In this document: one piece after another, positions 9,041 to 17,604 of the stretch
Numbering within the stretch: position 1 is the first letter of the stretch
How the letters are laid out: every line of letters begins with the position of its first letter
Assembly (NCBI RefSeq): GCF_029963765.1
Contig: NZ_JALBYU010000006.1
Location: forward strand, 247,283 to 311,282
Reading direction: 5' to 3'
DNA from: Pseudomonas sp. UYIF39
GTDB taxonomy: Bacteria; Pseudomonadota; Gammaproteobacteria; Pseudomonadales; Pseudomonadaceae
DNA length: 64,000 bases
Program-made: the position numbers and the translations under genes
The notes under the pieces: generated by a model
Database searches by the model: none
Told to the model about the DNA's origin: nothing
The model's input: only the letters and a program-made list of their open reading frames with translations

Positions 9041-9065
9041 GCAGCCTGCCTTCCCGACAGGCTGC
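9041..9065 (-). terminator. Hairpin downstream of tctA
   Basis: An 8-bp perfect stem (GCAGCCTG / CAGGCTGC) with a 9-nt loop lies 15 nt past the tctA stop codon. No strong T-run follows in the minus direction. It partly overlaps the right copy of the 12-mer flanking the REP element. Confidence 0.4.
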
Positions 9066-9079
9066 GCTGGCCAATCCGC

Positions 9080-10588
9080 TCAATCGTCCTCATGCAACTT
9101 GATACCGCGGGCGTGAAGCAGGTGCGGGACTACCAGCACCAGCAACGTCAGCGCGAGGAACGCGGCCGATATCGGTTGCGTGACAAACACCAGCCAGTCT
9201 CCCTCGCTGATGGACAAGGCGTTGCGCAGCTGCTTTTCAGCCATCGGTCCCAGCAACATGCCGACGATCACGGGGGCGACGGGAAAATCGAAACGACGCA
9301 TCAGCACCCCGCCCCAACCGATCGCCAGCATCAGCAAAAGATCGAAGGAAGAATGGCGCATGCCGTACACGCCGATGGTGGCAAACACCAGAATGCCGGC
9401 GTTCAGATACGGCCGGGGAATCTGCAGGAGCTTGACCCACAGGCCCACCAACGGAAGATTCAACACCAATAGGATCACGTTGCCGACATACAGCGAGGCC
9501 ACCAGGGTCCAGACCAGTTCCCCTGAGGTCTGGAACAGCATCGGCCCCGGTTGCAGGTTGTAGTTCTGGAACGCGGCCAACAGAATTGCCGCGGTGGCGG
9601 ACGTCGGTATGCCGAGCGTCAGAAGTGGCACCAACGAACCCGTCGCGCTTGCGTTGTTGGCCGCCTCGGGACCGGCAACCCCCTCGATCGCCCCCTCGCC
9701 CTTGCTGCCCGCAAACTCTTTCGGGTACTTACTCAGTTTGCGTTCAGCCGAATAGGACAGGAACGTCGGAATTTCGGCGCCTCCTGCCGGAATCGACCCG
9801 AATGGAAAACCAATCAACGTGCCCCGTAGCCAGGCCGGGACCGAGCGTTTCCAGTCAGCACGCGTCATCCACAACGAGGTCAGGCGGTGCCGGCCGGACG
9901 CTTCTTCTTTCTGATAAAGCAGGCTGTACAAGGCCTCGCCCACGGCAAACAACCCGACCGCCACCAGCACGACTTCGATGCCATCCACCAACTCCGGCAC
10001 CGCCAAGGTGTAACGGGCAATGCCCGAGGTCGAGTCCAGGCCGATCAAGCCGATGGTCAACCCAATCCCGAGCGAGGCAAAACCGCGCAGCATTGAAGCG
10101 CCGAGTACCGCAGACACCGTCGTGAAGGACAACACCAGAATCGCGAAATACTCGGCAGGACCAAACTTGAGCGCCAGCGTGGCAACAACAGGGGCAAACA
10201 ACGTCAGCAACACCGTCGCGATGGTGCCGGCAACAAATGAGCCTATCGCGGCGGTGGCCAGGGCCGGTCCTGCCCGGCCGTTGCGTGCCATGAGATTGCC
10301 TTCCAGGGCCGTGACCATGGAGGACGATTCGCCGGGCGTATTGAGCAGGATAGAGGTGGTCGAGCCACCAAACTGCGCGCCGTAATAGATACCGGCGAAC
10401 ATGATCAGGGCGCCCGTGGGATCGACCTTGGCGGTGATCGGCAGCAGCAGCGCAACGGTCAGCGCCGGTCCAATACCCGGCAAGACACCAATGGCGGTGC
10501 CGAGCAAACAGCCGATAAAGCCCCACATCAAATTGATCGGTGTCAGCGCAGCGGAAAAACCAATGGCCAGGTTCGCGAGAGTTTCCAC
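9080..10588 (-). CDS. tctA: Tripartite tricarboxylate transporter, large membrane subunit TctA
   Basis: A 502-residue inner-membrane carrier with about 11-12 helices. The family signature is visible near the N-terminus ([19 protein letters not shown] and [20 protein letters not shown]), with the internal repeat pair of PGIG-like motifs ([12 protein letters not shown]). Start is GTG at 10588 with AGGAGG 8 nt upstream, which settles the start. It imports carboxylates with the TctC binding protein, driven by a cation gradient. Gene order is tctC-tctB-tctA. No TctDE two-component pair is adjacent. Substrate is not determined by the sequence; citrate or other carboxylates are usual. Confidence 0.92.
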   Translation of the reverse strand: METLANLAIGFSAALTPINLMWGFIGCLLGTAIGVLPGIGPALTVALLLPITAKVDPTGALIMFAGIYYGAQFGGSTTSILLNTPGESSSMVTALEGNLMARNGRAGPALATAAIGSFVAGTIATVLLTLFAPVVATLALKFGPAEYFAILVLSFTTVSAVLGASMLRGFASLGIGLTIGLIGLDSTSGIARYTLAVPELVDGIEVVLVAVGLFAVGEALYSLLYQKEEASGRHRLTSLWMTRADWKRSVPAWLRGTLIGFPFGSIPAGGAEIPTFLSYSAERKLSKYPKEFAGSKGEGAIEGVAGPEAANNASATGSLVPLLTLGIPTSATAAILLAAFQNYNLQPGPMLFQTSGELVWTLVASLYVGNVILLVLNLPLVGLWVKLLQIPRPYLNAGILVFATIGVYGMRHSSFDLLLMLAIGWGGVLMRRFDFPVAPVIVGMLLGPMAEKQLRNALSISEGDWLVFVTQPISAAFLALTLLVLVVPHLLHARGIKLHEDD

Positions 10589-10612
10589 CTTGTTTGCCTC
10601 CTACGGCCCGGG

Positions 10613-11107
10613 TCAGATCCAGGCGTTGACAAGGGGCGGCAGGGAAACCCCTAGCCCAGCGTTGAACAGCCAGTAAATCGGCAGGGTCAAGGCAATGCCG
10701 ATAGCGAGGTCCTTCACTGGACGACGACTGCCAAACCCCCGCGCCGAACAGGCAAACAGCAGCCCTGCGGCTAAGACGAAGCCGGTGAGGTTAATCAGCA
10801 CGGCCACCCCCACCAGTCCCGCCGTCACCCAGGCTGCGCCGGATTTGCCGCCGGGCAGTGCTTGGTCAGCTTCGTCGCTGTGGTCTGCCAGCTCGCGAAA
10901 ACCACCGGTGACGGCCTGATAACACAGCAACAGACCGACCACGCCCAGGAACACCGCGACAGCGTACGGATAGACGTGGGCTCCCAGGATGACGAACCCC
11001 ATCTCGGGAGGAAACCGGAATGCGCCGACCGCCAACACGGCACTGATGGCAATCACTCCGGCGCCGATCGCCAGTTGTACCGGGACTATTGCGCGAGGCT
11101 GAGTCAT
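10613..11107 (-). CDS. tctB: Tripartite tricarboxylate transporter, small membrane subunit TctB
   Basis: A 164-residue membrane protein with four predicted helices: about residues 10-32 (VQLAIGAGVIAISAVLAVG), 40-62, 90-115 and 130-155. It has the TctB gap region rich in charged residues near 70-85 (ELADHSDEADQALP). Its ATG overlaps the tctC stop by 4 nt, and tctA starts 24 nt after its end. Sequence conservation is low in this family; context makes the call firm. Confidence 0.9.
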   Translation of the reverse strand: MTQPRAIVPVQLAIGAGVIAISAVLAVGAFRFPPEMGFVILGAHVYPYAVAVFLGVVGLLLCYQAVTGGFRELADHSDEADQALPGGKSGAAWVTAGLVGVAVLINLTGFVLAAGLLFACSARGFGSRRPVKDLAIGIALTLPIYWLFNAGLGVSLPPLVNAWI

Positions 11108-12075
11108 TTCGAAACCAGCCCGACCTCGACCAGCATCGCACGCAACCGCACATGTTCTTCGTCGACGAATGTGCCGAACTCATCGCCGGTCAGGACGTTG
11201 GGTGACCATTTGTTGGTGTCGATATTTTCTTTCCAGACTTTGCTGTTAGTGGCGGCCACGACGGCTTCGGTTACTTCTTTGCGCTGCTCGGGCGTGAGAT
11301 TCGCCGCACCGTAAACACCGCGCCAATTGCCGATGGTCACGTCGTAGCCTTTCTCCTTGAGGGTCGGCGCATCGATGCCTTCAATGCGTTCTGGCGCGCC
11401 GATGGCGAGTACTCGGAACTGGCCGTTCCTGATGTATTGGCCAAGCTCGGCATAACCACCGGTGATCACCTTGATCTGCCCGCCCAATGCTTGAGCAACG
11501 ACTTCCCCCCCACCCGCGAAGGCGACGTAATTCACCTTGTTGACCGGGACACCCATTTTCGCGGCCAACTCGGCAATGCCGATGTGATCGATCGACCCCT
11601 TGGAGCCACCGCCCCAGGAAATACTGGTCGGCTTGTCCTTGAAGACTTTCAGCAAGTCCTCCAGGGTTTTGAATTCAGACTCCTTGCGAACGGCAATCAC
11701 GTTGTATTCGGTAAACAGACGAGCAATCGGCGTCACGTCCTTCAAGGTGATTTGCGGTTTGTTCTGTTCAATGGCGGTGACCATGATCGCACCGACAACC
11801 AGCAGCGCATTCGGATCACCCTTGGTGCTGTTGGCGAACTGCGCCAGCCCCAACGTCCCCCCTGCTCCACCCTTGTTCTCGAAGGTGGTGGATTTGGCCG
11901 CGTTGGCCTCGATCAAGGCTTTGCCCAGAACCCTCGCGGTCTGGTCATAGCCACCCCCCACAGAACCCGGGGCCATGAACTTGACGGTGTCCAGCGCAAA
12001 GGCCGGCGTCGCAAGCGCAGCAGCGGTAACGGCGGTTGCGATGCAGCGGCTGAATCGACGGAACAAAGCGGACAT
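11104..12075 (-). CDS. tctC: Tripartite tricarboxylate transporter substrate-binding protein TctC (Bug family)
   Basis: A 323-residue periplasmic receptor. Signal peptide residues 1-27 (RRFSRCIATAVTAAALATPAFA). The Bug fold is marked by MAPGSVGGGYDQTARVLGKAL, ENKGGAGGTLGLAQF and the later SWGGGSKGSIDHI segment. These proteins bind di- and tricarboxylates through water-mediated contacts and hand them to TctAB. First gene of the tctCBA operon. An inverted repeat lies 43-65 nt upstream of its start. Confidence 0.92.
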   Translation of the reverse strand: MSALFRRFSRCIATAVTAAALATPAFALDTVKFMAPGSVGGGYDQTARVLGKALIEANAAKSTTFENKGGAGGTLGLAQFANSTKGDPNALLVVGAIMVTAIEQNKPQITLKDVTPIARLFTEYNVIAVRKESEFKTLEDLLKVFKDKPTSISWGGGSKGSIDHIGIAELAAKMGVPVNKVNYVAFAGGGEVVAQALGGQIKVITGGYAELGQYIRNGQFRVLAIGAPERIEGIDAPTLKEKGYDVTIGNWRGVYGAANLTPEQRKEVTEAVVAATNSKVWKENIDTNKWSPNVLTGDEFGTFVDEEHVRLRAMLVEVGLVSK

Positions 12076-12117
12076 GCGTTTTCTCCCCAGACTTTTTTAT
12101 GGGCACCCGTTGAACGT

Positions 12118-12140
12118 CGATCAGGAGTAAACCCTGATCG
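12118..12140. promoter_or_regulatory. Inverted repeat upstream of tctC
   Basis: Perfect 8-bp arms CGATCAGG and CCTGATCG are separated by 7 nt. The repeat sits 43-65 nt upstream of the tctC start and 132 nt past the end of the upstream minus-strand gene. It could be an operator for the transporter operon or a terminator of the binding-protein gene at 12272. An A-run (T-run on the plus strand, about 12093-12098) lies further toward tctC. Confidence 0.35.
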
Positions 12141-12271
12141 ATGAATATCCATCTCGGGATAAGCGTAGGCCATGGTTAGGGCGATGACATGCAACGAAGA
12201 ATCTCTTGGAATAAAACCTGGACACATTCCGCGAACTCTCACCGACTGCCTGAGTGCCCGAGTCGATGTTG

Positions 12272-13360
12272 TTATGTGTTGGTTTTCAGCTTCGTCCAAA
12301 GACGGGTAGTCAACCGTGCAATGGCCGCGGGAAGTTCCTCTACGGTGAACAGCTTGTCCAGCACACGTGTCGGCGGATAAATCGCCAAGTCCTGCTTCAC
12401 GGCCGGAACAACATACTGATCCGCCGCAAGGTTGGGGTTGGCGTAATGGATGCTGTTGCTGATGTTGGCAATGACCTGCGGTGTCAGCAGGTAGTTCATG
12501 TAGGCGTAGCCATTCTTCTCGTGCGGCGCGCTCTTGGGCATGACCACCATGTCGAACCACAAGGTGGAACCTTCGTCAGGGATCGAATAGGCGATGTCGA
12601 TGCCGTTGTTGGCTTCCTTGGCGCTGGCAGCCGCCTGCACGATGTCGCCATTGAAACCGATCACCGCGCAGACATTGCCGTTCGCCAGGTCGCTGATGTA
12701 CTTGGAGGCATGGAAATACTGGACGTAAGGTCTGATTTTGAGCAGCGCCTGCTCGGCTTTCTTGTAATCTGCCGGCTCATGGCTATGGGGCGGCAGCCCT
12801 AGGTAATTCAGAGTGATCGGCAGGATTTGCGTAGGGTTATCGATAATCGCGACGCCGCACTGGCTGAGCTTTTTAATGTTGTTTTCATCAAAAAACAGAT
12901 TCCAGGAATGGGTGACATCGGTGTTGCCGAAGATCGCCTTGATCTTCTCGACGTTGTAGCCAATACCCGCGGTGCCCCACATGTACGGATAACCGTACTG
13001 GTTGCCCGGATCATTGACCTCGAGTTTTTTCATCAGCGCCGGGTCAAGGTTTTTCCAGTTGGGGAGTTGGCTTTTGTCGAGTTTCTGCACCGCCCCGGCT
13101 TTGATCAATCGGGACAGAAAATGGTTCGAAGGGCTCACCACGTCATAGCCGGTGTTGCCGGTCATCAGTTTGGATTCCAGCACTTCGTTGCTGTCGTGAA
13201 TGTCGTACGTTGCCTTGATTCCCGTTTCCTTGGTGAACGTGGTCAAGGTGTCGTCGGCGATGTAGCCGTTCCAGTTTGAAATATTGACGACTTCGTCAGC
13301 GTAAGTGGCTGCCGACAACGTCGTCAGCACAACCATCAGGGAAATGTTATTGACGCGCAT
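12272..13360 (-). CDS. Polyamine-type periplasmic binding protein (PotF/SpuD family)
   Basis: A 362-residue binding protein. Signal peptide about residues 1-21 (SLMVVLTTLSAATYA). The mature start VVNISNWNGYIADDTL and the DIHDSNEVLESKL, TGNTGYDVVSPSNHFLSRL and YMWGTAGIGYN segments match PotF/SpuD. The ATG at 13360 is chosen because GGTGA lies upstream; a TTG two codons earlier is less likely. It sits 51 nt downstream of a FAD amine oxidoreductase gene on the same strand. No ABC permease or ATPase gene is near, so it must use another importer or serve as a sensor. Ligand is likely a polyamine or related amine (inference). Confidence 0.85.
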   Translation of the reverse strand: MRVNNISLMVVLTTLSAATYADEVVNISNWNGYIADDTLTTFTKETGIKATYDIHDSNEVLESKLMTGNTGYDVVSPSNHFLSRLIKAGAVQKLDKSQLPNWKNLDPALMKKLEVNDPGNQYGYPYMWGTAGIGYNVEKIKAIFGNTDVTHSWNLFFDENNIKKLSQCGVAIIDNPTQILPITLNYLGLPPHSHEPADYKKAEQALLKIRPYVQYFHASKYISDLANGNVCAVIGFNGDIVQAAASAKEANNGIDIAYSIPDEGSTLWFDMVVMPKSAPHEKNGYAYMNYLLTPQVIANISNSIHYANPNLAADQYVVPAVKQDLAIYPPTRVLDKLFTVEELPAAIARLTTRLWTKLKTNT

Positions 13361-13411
13361 TTTCAATCACCGTGTGTTTGATGAGTTTTTATTCTTCGAT
13401 CGCCGGGTTTT

Positions 13412-14713
13412 CTAGATTTCTGTTTTGGCCCTGATCGCCTCCACGCGCATTCGAAGCATGGCACCGATATCGAGCAAGGGCCGCGGCGGCAGCCAGCCTG
13501 GCTGGGCCCTGCGCATCACTGATTCGAGGATGGGCGAGCTGTCACCCGATGCCAGTTCGGCGAGCAAGCGTCCCCAAAGGGTGCCGCGTGCAACGCCCGA
13601 ACCATTGCAGCCGGCCACCGCAAACACACCTTCGTCGACCTTGGAAAAATACGGTTGCCCGGTGCGCGAAGCACTCAAGTGTCCGGTCCAGGTGTATTGA
13701 ATGTCCTGCTCGTTCAAGAACGGGAAGCGTCGTTGCAAGCCGAGCACATGGTGTTTACGACGGTGCAGCAGCTCGCTGTTGGATAAATCCCGAGAACGGT
13801 ATTCCGCCGTATTGCGGATCATCACGCGGCGGTCCGGAGTCAGTCGCACCGTGGCGCCCAGTGGCCGAGTGGACAGCACGCCCCAAGGCTCAACCGCGCC
13901 GATGGACTTGAACTCGGCGTCGCTGAGTGGTCGTGTCAGGCTCGCGCTGAGTTCCATCGGGAACGTCCCGCTGTCTTCTATCCCTGAGCGCGGGATGAAC
14001 GCGTTCAGGCACACCAGGACTTGCCTGGCCTCGATGCTTCCATCGGTGCCATTGGCGCGAATACGCCCTTTGCCCAAACGCTCCAGGCCGGTGATATCGG
14101 TGTTCTCAAACAGGGTCACCGTGTCCGGCAGCGTTTCCAGCAGGCCCTTCACGTATTTCGCGGGCTGCAGCAGTGCGTTGCCATTACCGCACCAGATCGC
14201 GGCCTGGTAATGCGCGGTGCCCAGTTGTTTGCTCAGCGGTTCACCTTCCAGAAAATGCGCAGAGGCGTCGACAGCGCGTAGCGTTGCCAGTTTGGCTGCG
14301 ACATCGGTCAACTTGCCGGGATCGTTGACGGCGAAGTAGTAGCCCGACTCCCTGAACTCACATTCGATACCGAGACGAGCAATGCGCTGGCGCACTTCGT
14401 CACTGGCGGCACGGGAAATCGAGGTATCTACTTCAAAACCGGCGAACCCCGGGTTGCCGATCAGCTCATCCTTGGCCGGATGTTCGTGACCCACCACGAA
14501 ACCTGAATTACGCGCCGAGGCGCCCTGTGCGGCCCGTTGTCTGTCGACAATCACGATCCGCGCCTGAGGGTGCATTCCAGCGAGTGTGTGAGCGGCGCAC
14601 AGCCCGGTGATACCGGCACCGACAATCAGCCAATCGGCTTTTTGCGTGCCTTTGAGAGCAACGCGAGCGGGTGAACTCCCCGCCTGCGCAATCCAGCCAC
14701 ATACATTGGTCAT
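13412..14713 (-). CDS. FAD-dependent amine/amino-acid oxidoreductase (DAO family, PuuB-like)
   Basis: A 433-residue flavoprotein. The dinucleotide-binding motif VGAGITGLCAAHTL is near residues 29-44, and ASARNSGFVVGHEHP resembles the FAD-contact loop of gamma-glutamylputrescine oxidases. The C-terminal AVAGCNGSGVARGTLWG is the second FAD contact. No signal peptide is present. It is the first gene of a two-gene minus-strand unit with the polyamine-type binding protein, and LysR lies divergent 149 nt away. Oxidation of an amine or glutamylated polyamine is the best guess; exact substrate is unknown. Confidence 0.8.
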   Translation of the reverse strand: MTNVCGWIAQAGSSPARVALKGTQKADWLIVGAGITGLCAAHTLAGMHPQARIVIVDRQRAAQGASARNSGFVVGHEHPAKDELIGNPGFAGFEVDTSISRAASDEVRQRIARLGIECEFRESGYYFAVNDPGKLTDVAAKLATLRAVDASAHFLEGEPLSKQLGTAHYQAAIWCGNGNALLQPAKYVKGLLETLPDTVTLFENTDITGLERLGKGRIRANGTDGSIEARQVLVCLNAFIPRSGIEDSGTFPMELSASLTRPLSDAEFKSIGAVEPWGVLSTRPLGATVRLTPDRRVMIRNTAEYRSRDLSNSELLHRRKHHVLGLQRRFPFLNEQDIQYTWTGHLSASRTGQPYFSKVDEGVFAVAGCNGSGVARGTLWGRLLAELASGDSSPILESVMRRAQPGWLPPRPLLDIGAMLRMRVEAIRAKTEI

Positions 14714-14862
14714 GCATCACCTCATCTGCCTGTCGTTCTGCAAGCACCACACATGACGTCATCGCATGAGTATTTCCGGCCGGTGCTGGCTAGAGCTAGA
14801 ATCTATAAGGCCTGTAGTGATACAACCAACGTTATAAAATCATCGAGCCATTCAGAAAACGC

Positions 14863-15747
14863 ATGGATAAAATTCACCACGTTCCTTCTCTCCAGGCCTT
14901 GCAGGCGCTGGTCGAGGTCGCAGGCTCGGGCAGCTTCACGCAAGCGGCGCAAAAGCTGTGCCTGACCCAAAGCGCAGTGAGCCGAAAAATCCAGCAGTTG
15001 GAGAGCCACTTCGACTTGCCGATGTTCGTGAGGAATAGCCGCAGTGTTCGACTGACACCGGAAGGCGAACAGGTGCTTGCGACCGCCCGAAGTATCCTGG
15101 CGCAACTGAAAACCCTTGAAGATCGGCTGACACCGCAAAAACGACCCTTCCGCATACGCATGCATGTGTCGCTGGCGGTTCGATGGTTGCTGCCAAAGTT
15201 GAGCGAGTTCTATCGAAGTCATCCGCAGGTTTCGCTGTCGATCGAAACCGTGGCCACGGAAGTGGTGGAACCGGCCATCGACAGCGACGCCTACATTCTC
15301 TATCTGCCCGAGCCGTCCCGCAATCCTGACTGCCTGACGTTGTTCGAGGAGGCGCTGGTGCCGGTGTGTGCCCCGGGCCTGGGGAGCACGACCCAGCCGT
15401 TGGAATCGGTGGCCGATCTCGTGCGCTTCCCGCTGCTGCATCGCTCGGCGGACAAGCATGACTGGTTTCGGTGGCTGCACGCCAATGGCGGTCAATCACT
15501 CGAGGACTACCGCCATATCCCCTTCAACCTCGACGAGTTGGCGCTCGATGCGGCGGCGCGAGGGCTGGGGGTTGCCATGACTGACCTGACCCTGGCAGGC
15601 GAATCACTCGAGCGAGGCGTGCTCGTCGTTCCGTTCGGCCACCCCTTGAAGACCCGCGGCATTTACGCCTTGAACCTGCAACCTTCCGCCGCCGCTCATC
15701 CAGCCTGTTCGCTGATCATGCAGTGGTTTGCCCAACAGGCCGAATAG
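14863..15747 (+). CDS. LysR-family transcriptional regulator
   Basis: A 294-residue regulator. The N-terminal winged helix-turn-helix (ALVEVAGSGSFTQAAQKL and LTQSAVSRKIQQLE, residues 14-47) is followed by the linker helix and the co-inducer domain from about residue 92. It has GcvA/AmpR-like features (RRKIQ and NSRSVRLTPEGE). It is divergent from the FAD oxidoreductase and binding-protein pair, the classic LysR layout, so it probably controls those genes in response to the amine substrate or product. Confidence 0.85.
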   Translation: MDKIHHVPSLQALQALVEVAGSGSFTQAAQKLCLTQSAVSRKIQQLESHFDLPMFVRNSRSVRLTPEGEQVLATARSILAQLKTLEDRLTPQKRPFRIRMHVSLAVRWLLPKLSEFYRSHPQVSLSIETVATEVVEPAIDSDAYILYLPEPSRNPDCLTLFEEALVPVCAPGLGSTTQPLESVADLVRFPLLHRSADKHDWFRWLHANGGQSLEDYRHIPFNLDELALDAAARGLGVAMTDLTLAGESLERGVLVVPFGHPLKTRGIYALNLQPSAAAHPACSLIMQWFAQQAE

Positions 15748-15781
15748 CCGGCAGGCGAAGTTTGACCACCAGGTTTGAACA

Positions 15782-16003
15782 CTACGTTCCGCGCCCCAAC
15801 CCTTGTGTCGCATTGGCAAAAGCAGCGCTCGCCTCTTGAACCAGCTTGCGCCATTCAACGCTGTTGATGAGTCCGGTGCGCTCCATCTCATCGGCAGCCT
15901 TGAGCAACTCGTCATATTGCTCTTCCGCACCCATCCGGATTTCAGGCACGTTCAGGAGCTGATACCAGGCCGCCAGGGCTTCGCTCTTTTGATCATCACT
16001 CAT
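15782..16003 (-). CDS. Small conserved hypothetical protein
   Basis: A 73-residue acidic, helical, cytoplasmic protein (MSDDQKSEALAAWYQLLN at the start). No signal peptide, no cysteine, no recognised domain. The ATG at 16003 has GGGAG about 8 nt upstream; a TTG two codons earlier is less likely. It is convergent with the LysR gene, with 34 nt between stops. I do not recognise a function. Coding is supported by the good ribosome site and the plausible amphipathic composition. Confidence 0.6.
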   Translation of the reverse strand: MSDDQKSEALAAWYQLLNVPEIRMGAEEQYDELLKAADEMERTGLINSVEWRKLVQEASAAFANATQGLGRGT

Positions 16004-16191
16004 GCTCAAACTCCCAAAGACACTCTTCGCTTTGAAGTTTTTTCATGGGTGGCGTTCATCGCTCCCGACATACGGCAGGCATAAAGACAGGCGCGCGGTG
16101 CATTACAAACTTGTCATTGAGTTGTCAGCGTAACCAGCACCCTCACTTCATACCGTGGCGTCGTCAGTCACCCTCCGCGGGTGACAAGGCG

Positions 16192-16437
16192 ATGGAACTG
16201 CAACCGATCGCCAAAACCCTGTTCACCGACCGCACCACCGCTGCCGCCTGGCACACCAAACCGTCCAGGTACGCGGTCTCCAGCCTCGACCAAACCATCA
16301 ACCCGGACTTGGAACGCTTCCTCGCCAAACGCATGAACGCGACCACCATCGAGCTGCCGTCGAGCCACTTGTCTTTGGTCTCTCACTCCAAAGAAATCGC
16401 TGACCTGATCCTCGAAGCCGCCGGTCGCCAACCGTAA
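16192..16437 (+). pseudogene. C-terminal remnant of an alpha/beta hydrolase
   Basis: The 81-codon frame reads like the last quarter of a Pseudomonas alpha/beta-hydrolase. It has AAAWHTKPSRYAVSSLDQTINPD (strand and acid-loop region) and ATTIELPSSHLSLVSH, which holds the catalytic His region, then a final helix. The lid, oxyanion hole and GxSxG nucleophile elbow are absent. The in-frame sequence before 16192 does not resemble the family. The frame has no stop, so a short product might still be made, but it cannot be an active hydrolase. It lies between a small hypothetical gene and the DUF2790 gene. Confidence 0.6.
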
Positions 16438-16566
16438 CGTCGGCGCCGTTTCATTACAAAATTGTCATTCAAATGTGGGTCGGCTGTGCGGATCGCCTGG
16501 TTAACCTGAATTCACTGTCAGGTAACCCATCGGCAGCCAACCCGCCCCTTAATAGAGGGAATCATC

Positions 16567-16824
16567 ATGAAAATGTTAATCCTCGGTTTTGCTGCTCTTC
16601 TCGCCACCGGTTCGGCGTTTGCCGATACCCAGACCGCCGAACCTGTCATCCACGACAAGACCGGTTTCTTCGTCCACCTGGATATCGCCAAAGACCTGTC
16701 CAGCAATATCATCACGCAAGAATGCGGCATCGTCCCCGCGCAGCTGATTTACCTCGACCATCAGGGTCGCAAGCACGTGCTGGATTACCAGGCCCAGGGC
16801 ATGGGTTGCATTGGTGATAATTGA
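16567..16824 (+). CDS. DUF2790 family small exported protein
   Basis: An 85-residue protein with a signal peptide (residues 1-19, LILGFAALLATGSAFA) and a mature domain containing PVIHDKTGFFVHLDIAKDLS, one Cys near ECGIVPA and a second in the tail (MGCIGDN), and the YLDHQGRKHVLDYQAQG segment. This matches DUF2790, a family of small periplasmic proteins found mainly in Pseudomonas, often next to metal-responsive two-component genes. It precedes the response regulator by 108 nt in the same direction. Function is unknown. Confidence 0.8.
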   Translation: MKMLILGFAALLATGSAFADTQTAEPVIHDKTGFFVHLDIAKDLSSNIITQECGIVPAQLIYLDHQGRKHVLDYQAQGMGCIGDN

Positions 16825-16932
16825 TCAGACGCCGGTGCTCACAAAGGATCGGGCTACACTGGCGCCACTGGCTGACCTCTGTAGCCCGCCGCCGCAACAT
16901 GTATGTTGCCGACACCGAACCAGGCAGATCCC

Positions 16933-17604
16933 ATGAACATCCTCGTAGTCGAAGACGAACCCAAAGCAGGCACTTACCTACTCAACGGCCTGCAGGAACT
17001 CGGCTACTCCGTCAGCCTGGCCCGCGATGGCGTCGATGGCTTGCACCTGGCTCTGGAGCACGATTTCGACGTCATTGTGCTGGACGTCATGATGCCGAAA
17101 ATGGATGGCTGGGAAGTCCTGCGCCGCTTGCGCAAGGAAGCCGACACCCCGGTGCTGTTTCTGACGGCCCGCGACGACATCGCCGACCGCATCAAGGGCC
17201 TGGAACTGGGCGCCGACGATTACCTGATCAAACCGTTTGCCTTCGCCGAACTGGTGGCACGCCTGCGCACCTTGACACGGCGCGGTCCCACCCGAGAAGA
17301 AGAACAGTTGCAAGTCGCCGACCTGCAAATCGACGTGCTCAAACGCCGCATCACCCGTGCCGGCGTGCGAATCACCCTGACCAACAAGGAGTTCGCCCTG
17401 CTGCATCTGTTCGCCACGCACCAGGGCCAGGTTCTGTCGCGCTCATTGATCGCTTCGCGAGTCTGGGACATGAATTTCGACAGTGACACCAACGTCGTGG
17501 ATGTCGCGGTGCGGCGCCTGCGACTGAAAATCGACGACCCGTTCCAACTCAGATTAATTCACAGCGTGCGCGGTATCGGCTACCGCTTCGATACGCAAGC
17601 ATGA
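16933..17604 (+). CDS. OmpR/CopR-type heavy-metal response regulator
   Basis: A 223-residue two-component regulator. Receiver domain residues 1-115 with phospho-acceptor Asp51 ([16 protein letters not shown]) and Lys in [10 protein letters not shown]. The winged-helix DNA-binding domain follows (about 125-220), ending [13 protein letters not shown]. The sequence is closest to CopR/CusR-type regulators. The ATG at 16933 matches the usual receiver start ([11 protein letters not shown]). It overlaps the kinase gene by 4 nt. Copper or another metal is the likely signal by family; nothing here proves it. Confidence 0.88.
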   Translation: MNILVVEDEPKAGTYLLNGLQELGYSVSLARDGVDGLHLALEHDFDVIVLDVMMPKMDGWEVLRRLRKEADTPVLFLTARDDIADRIKGLELGADDYLIKPFAFAELVARLRTLTRRGPTREEEQLQVADLQIDVLKRRITRAGVRITLTNKEFALLHLFATHQGQVLSRSLIASRVWDMNFDSDTNVVDVAVRRLRLKIDDPFQLRLIHSVRGIGYRFDTQA

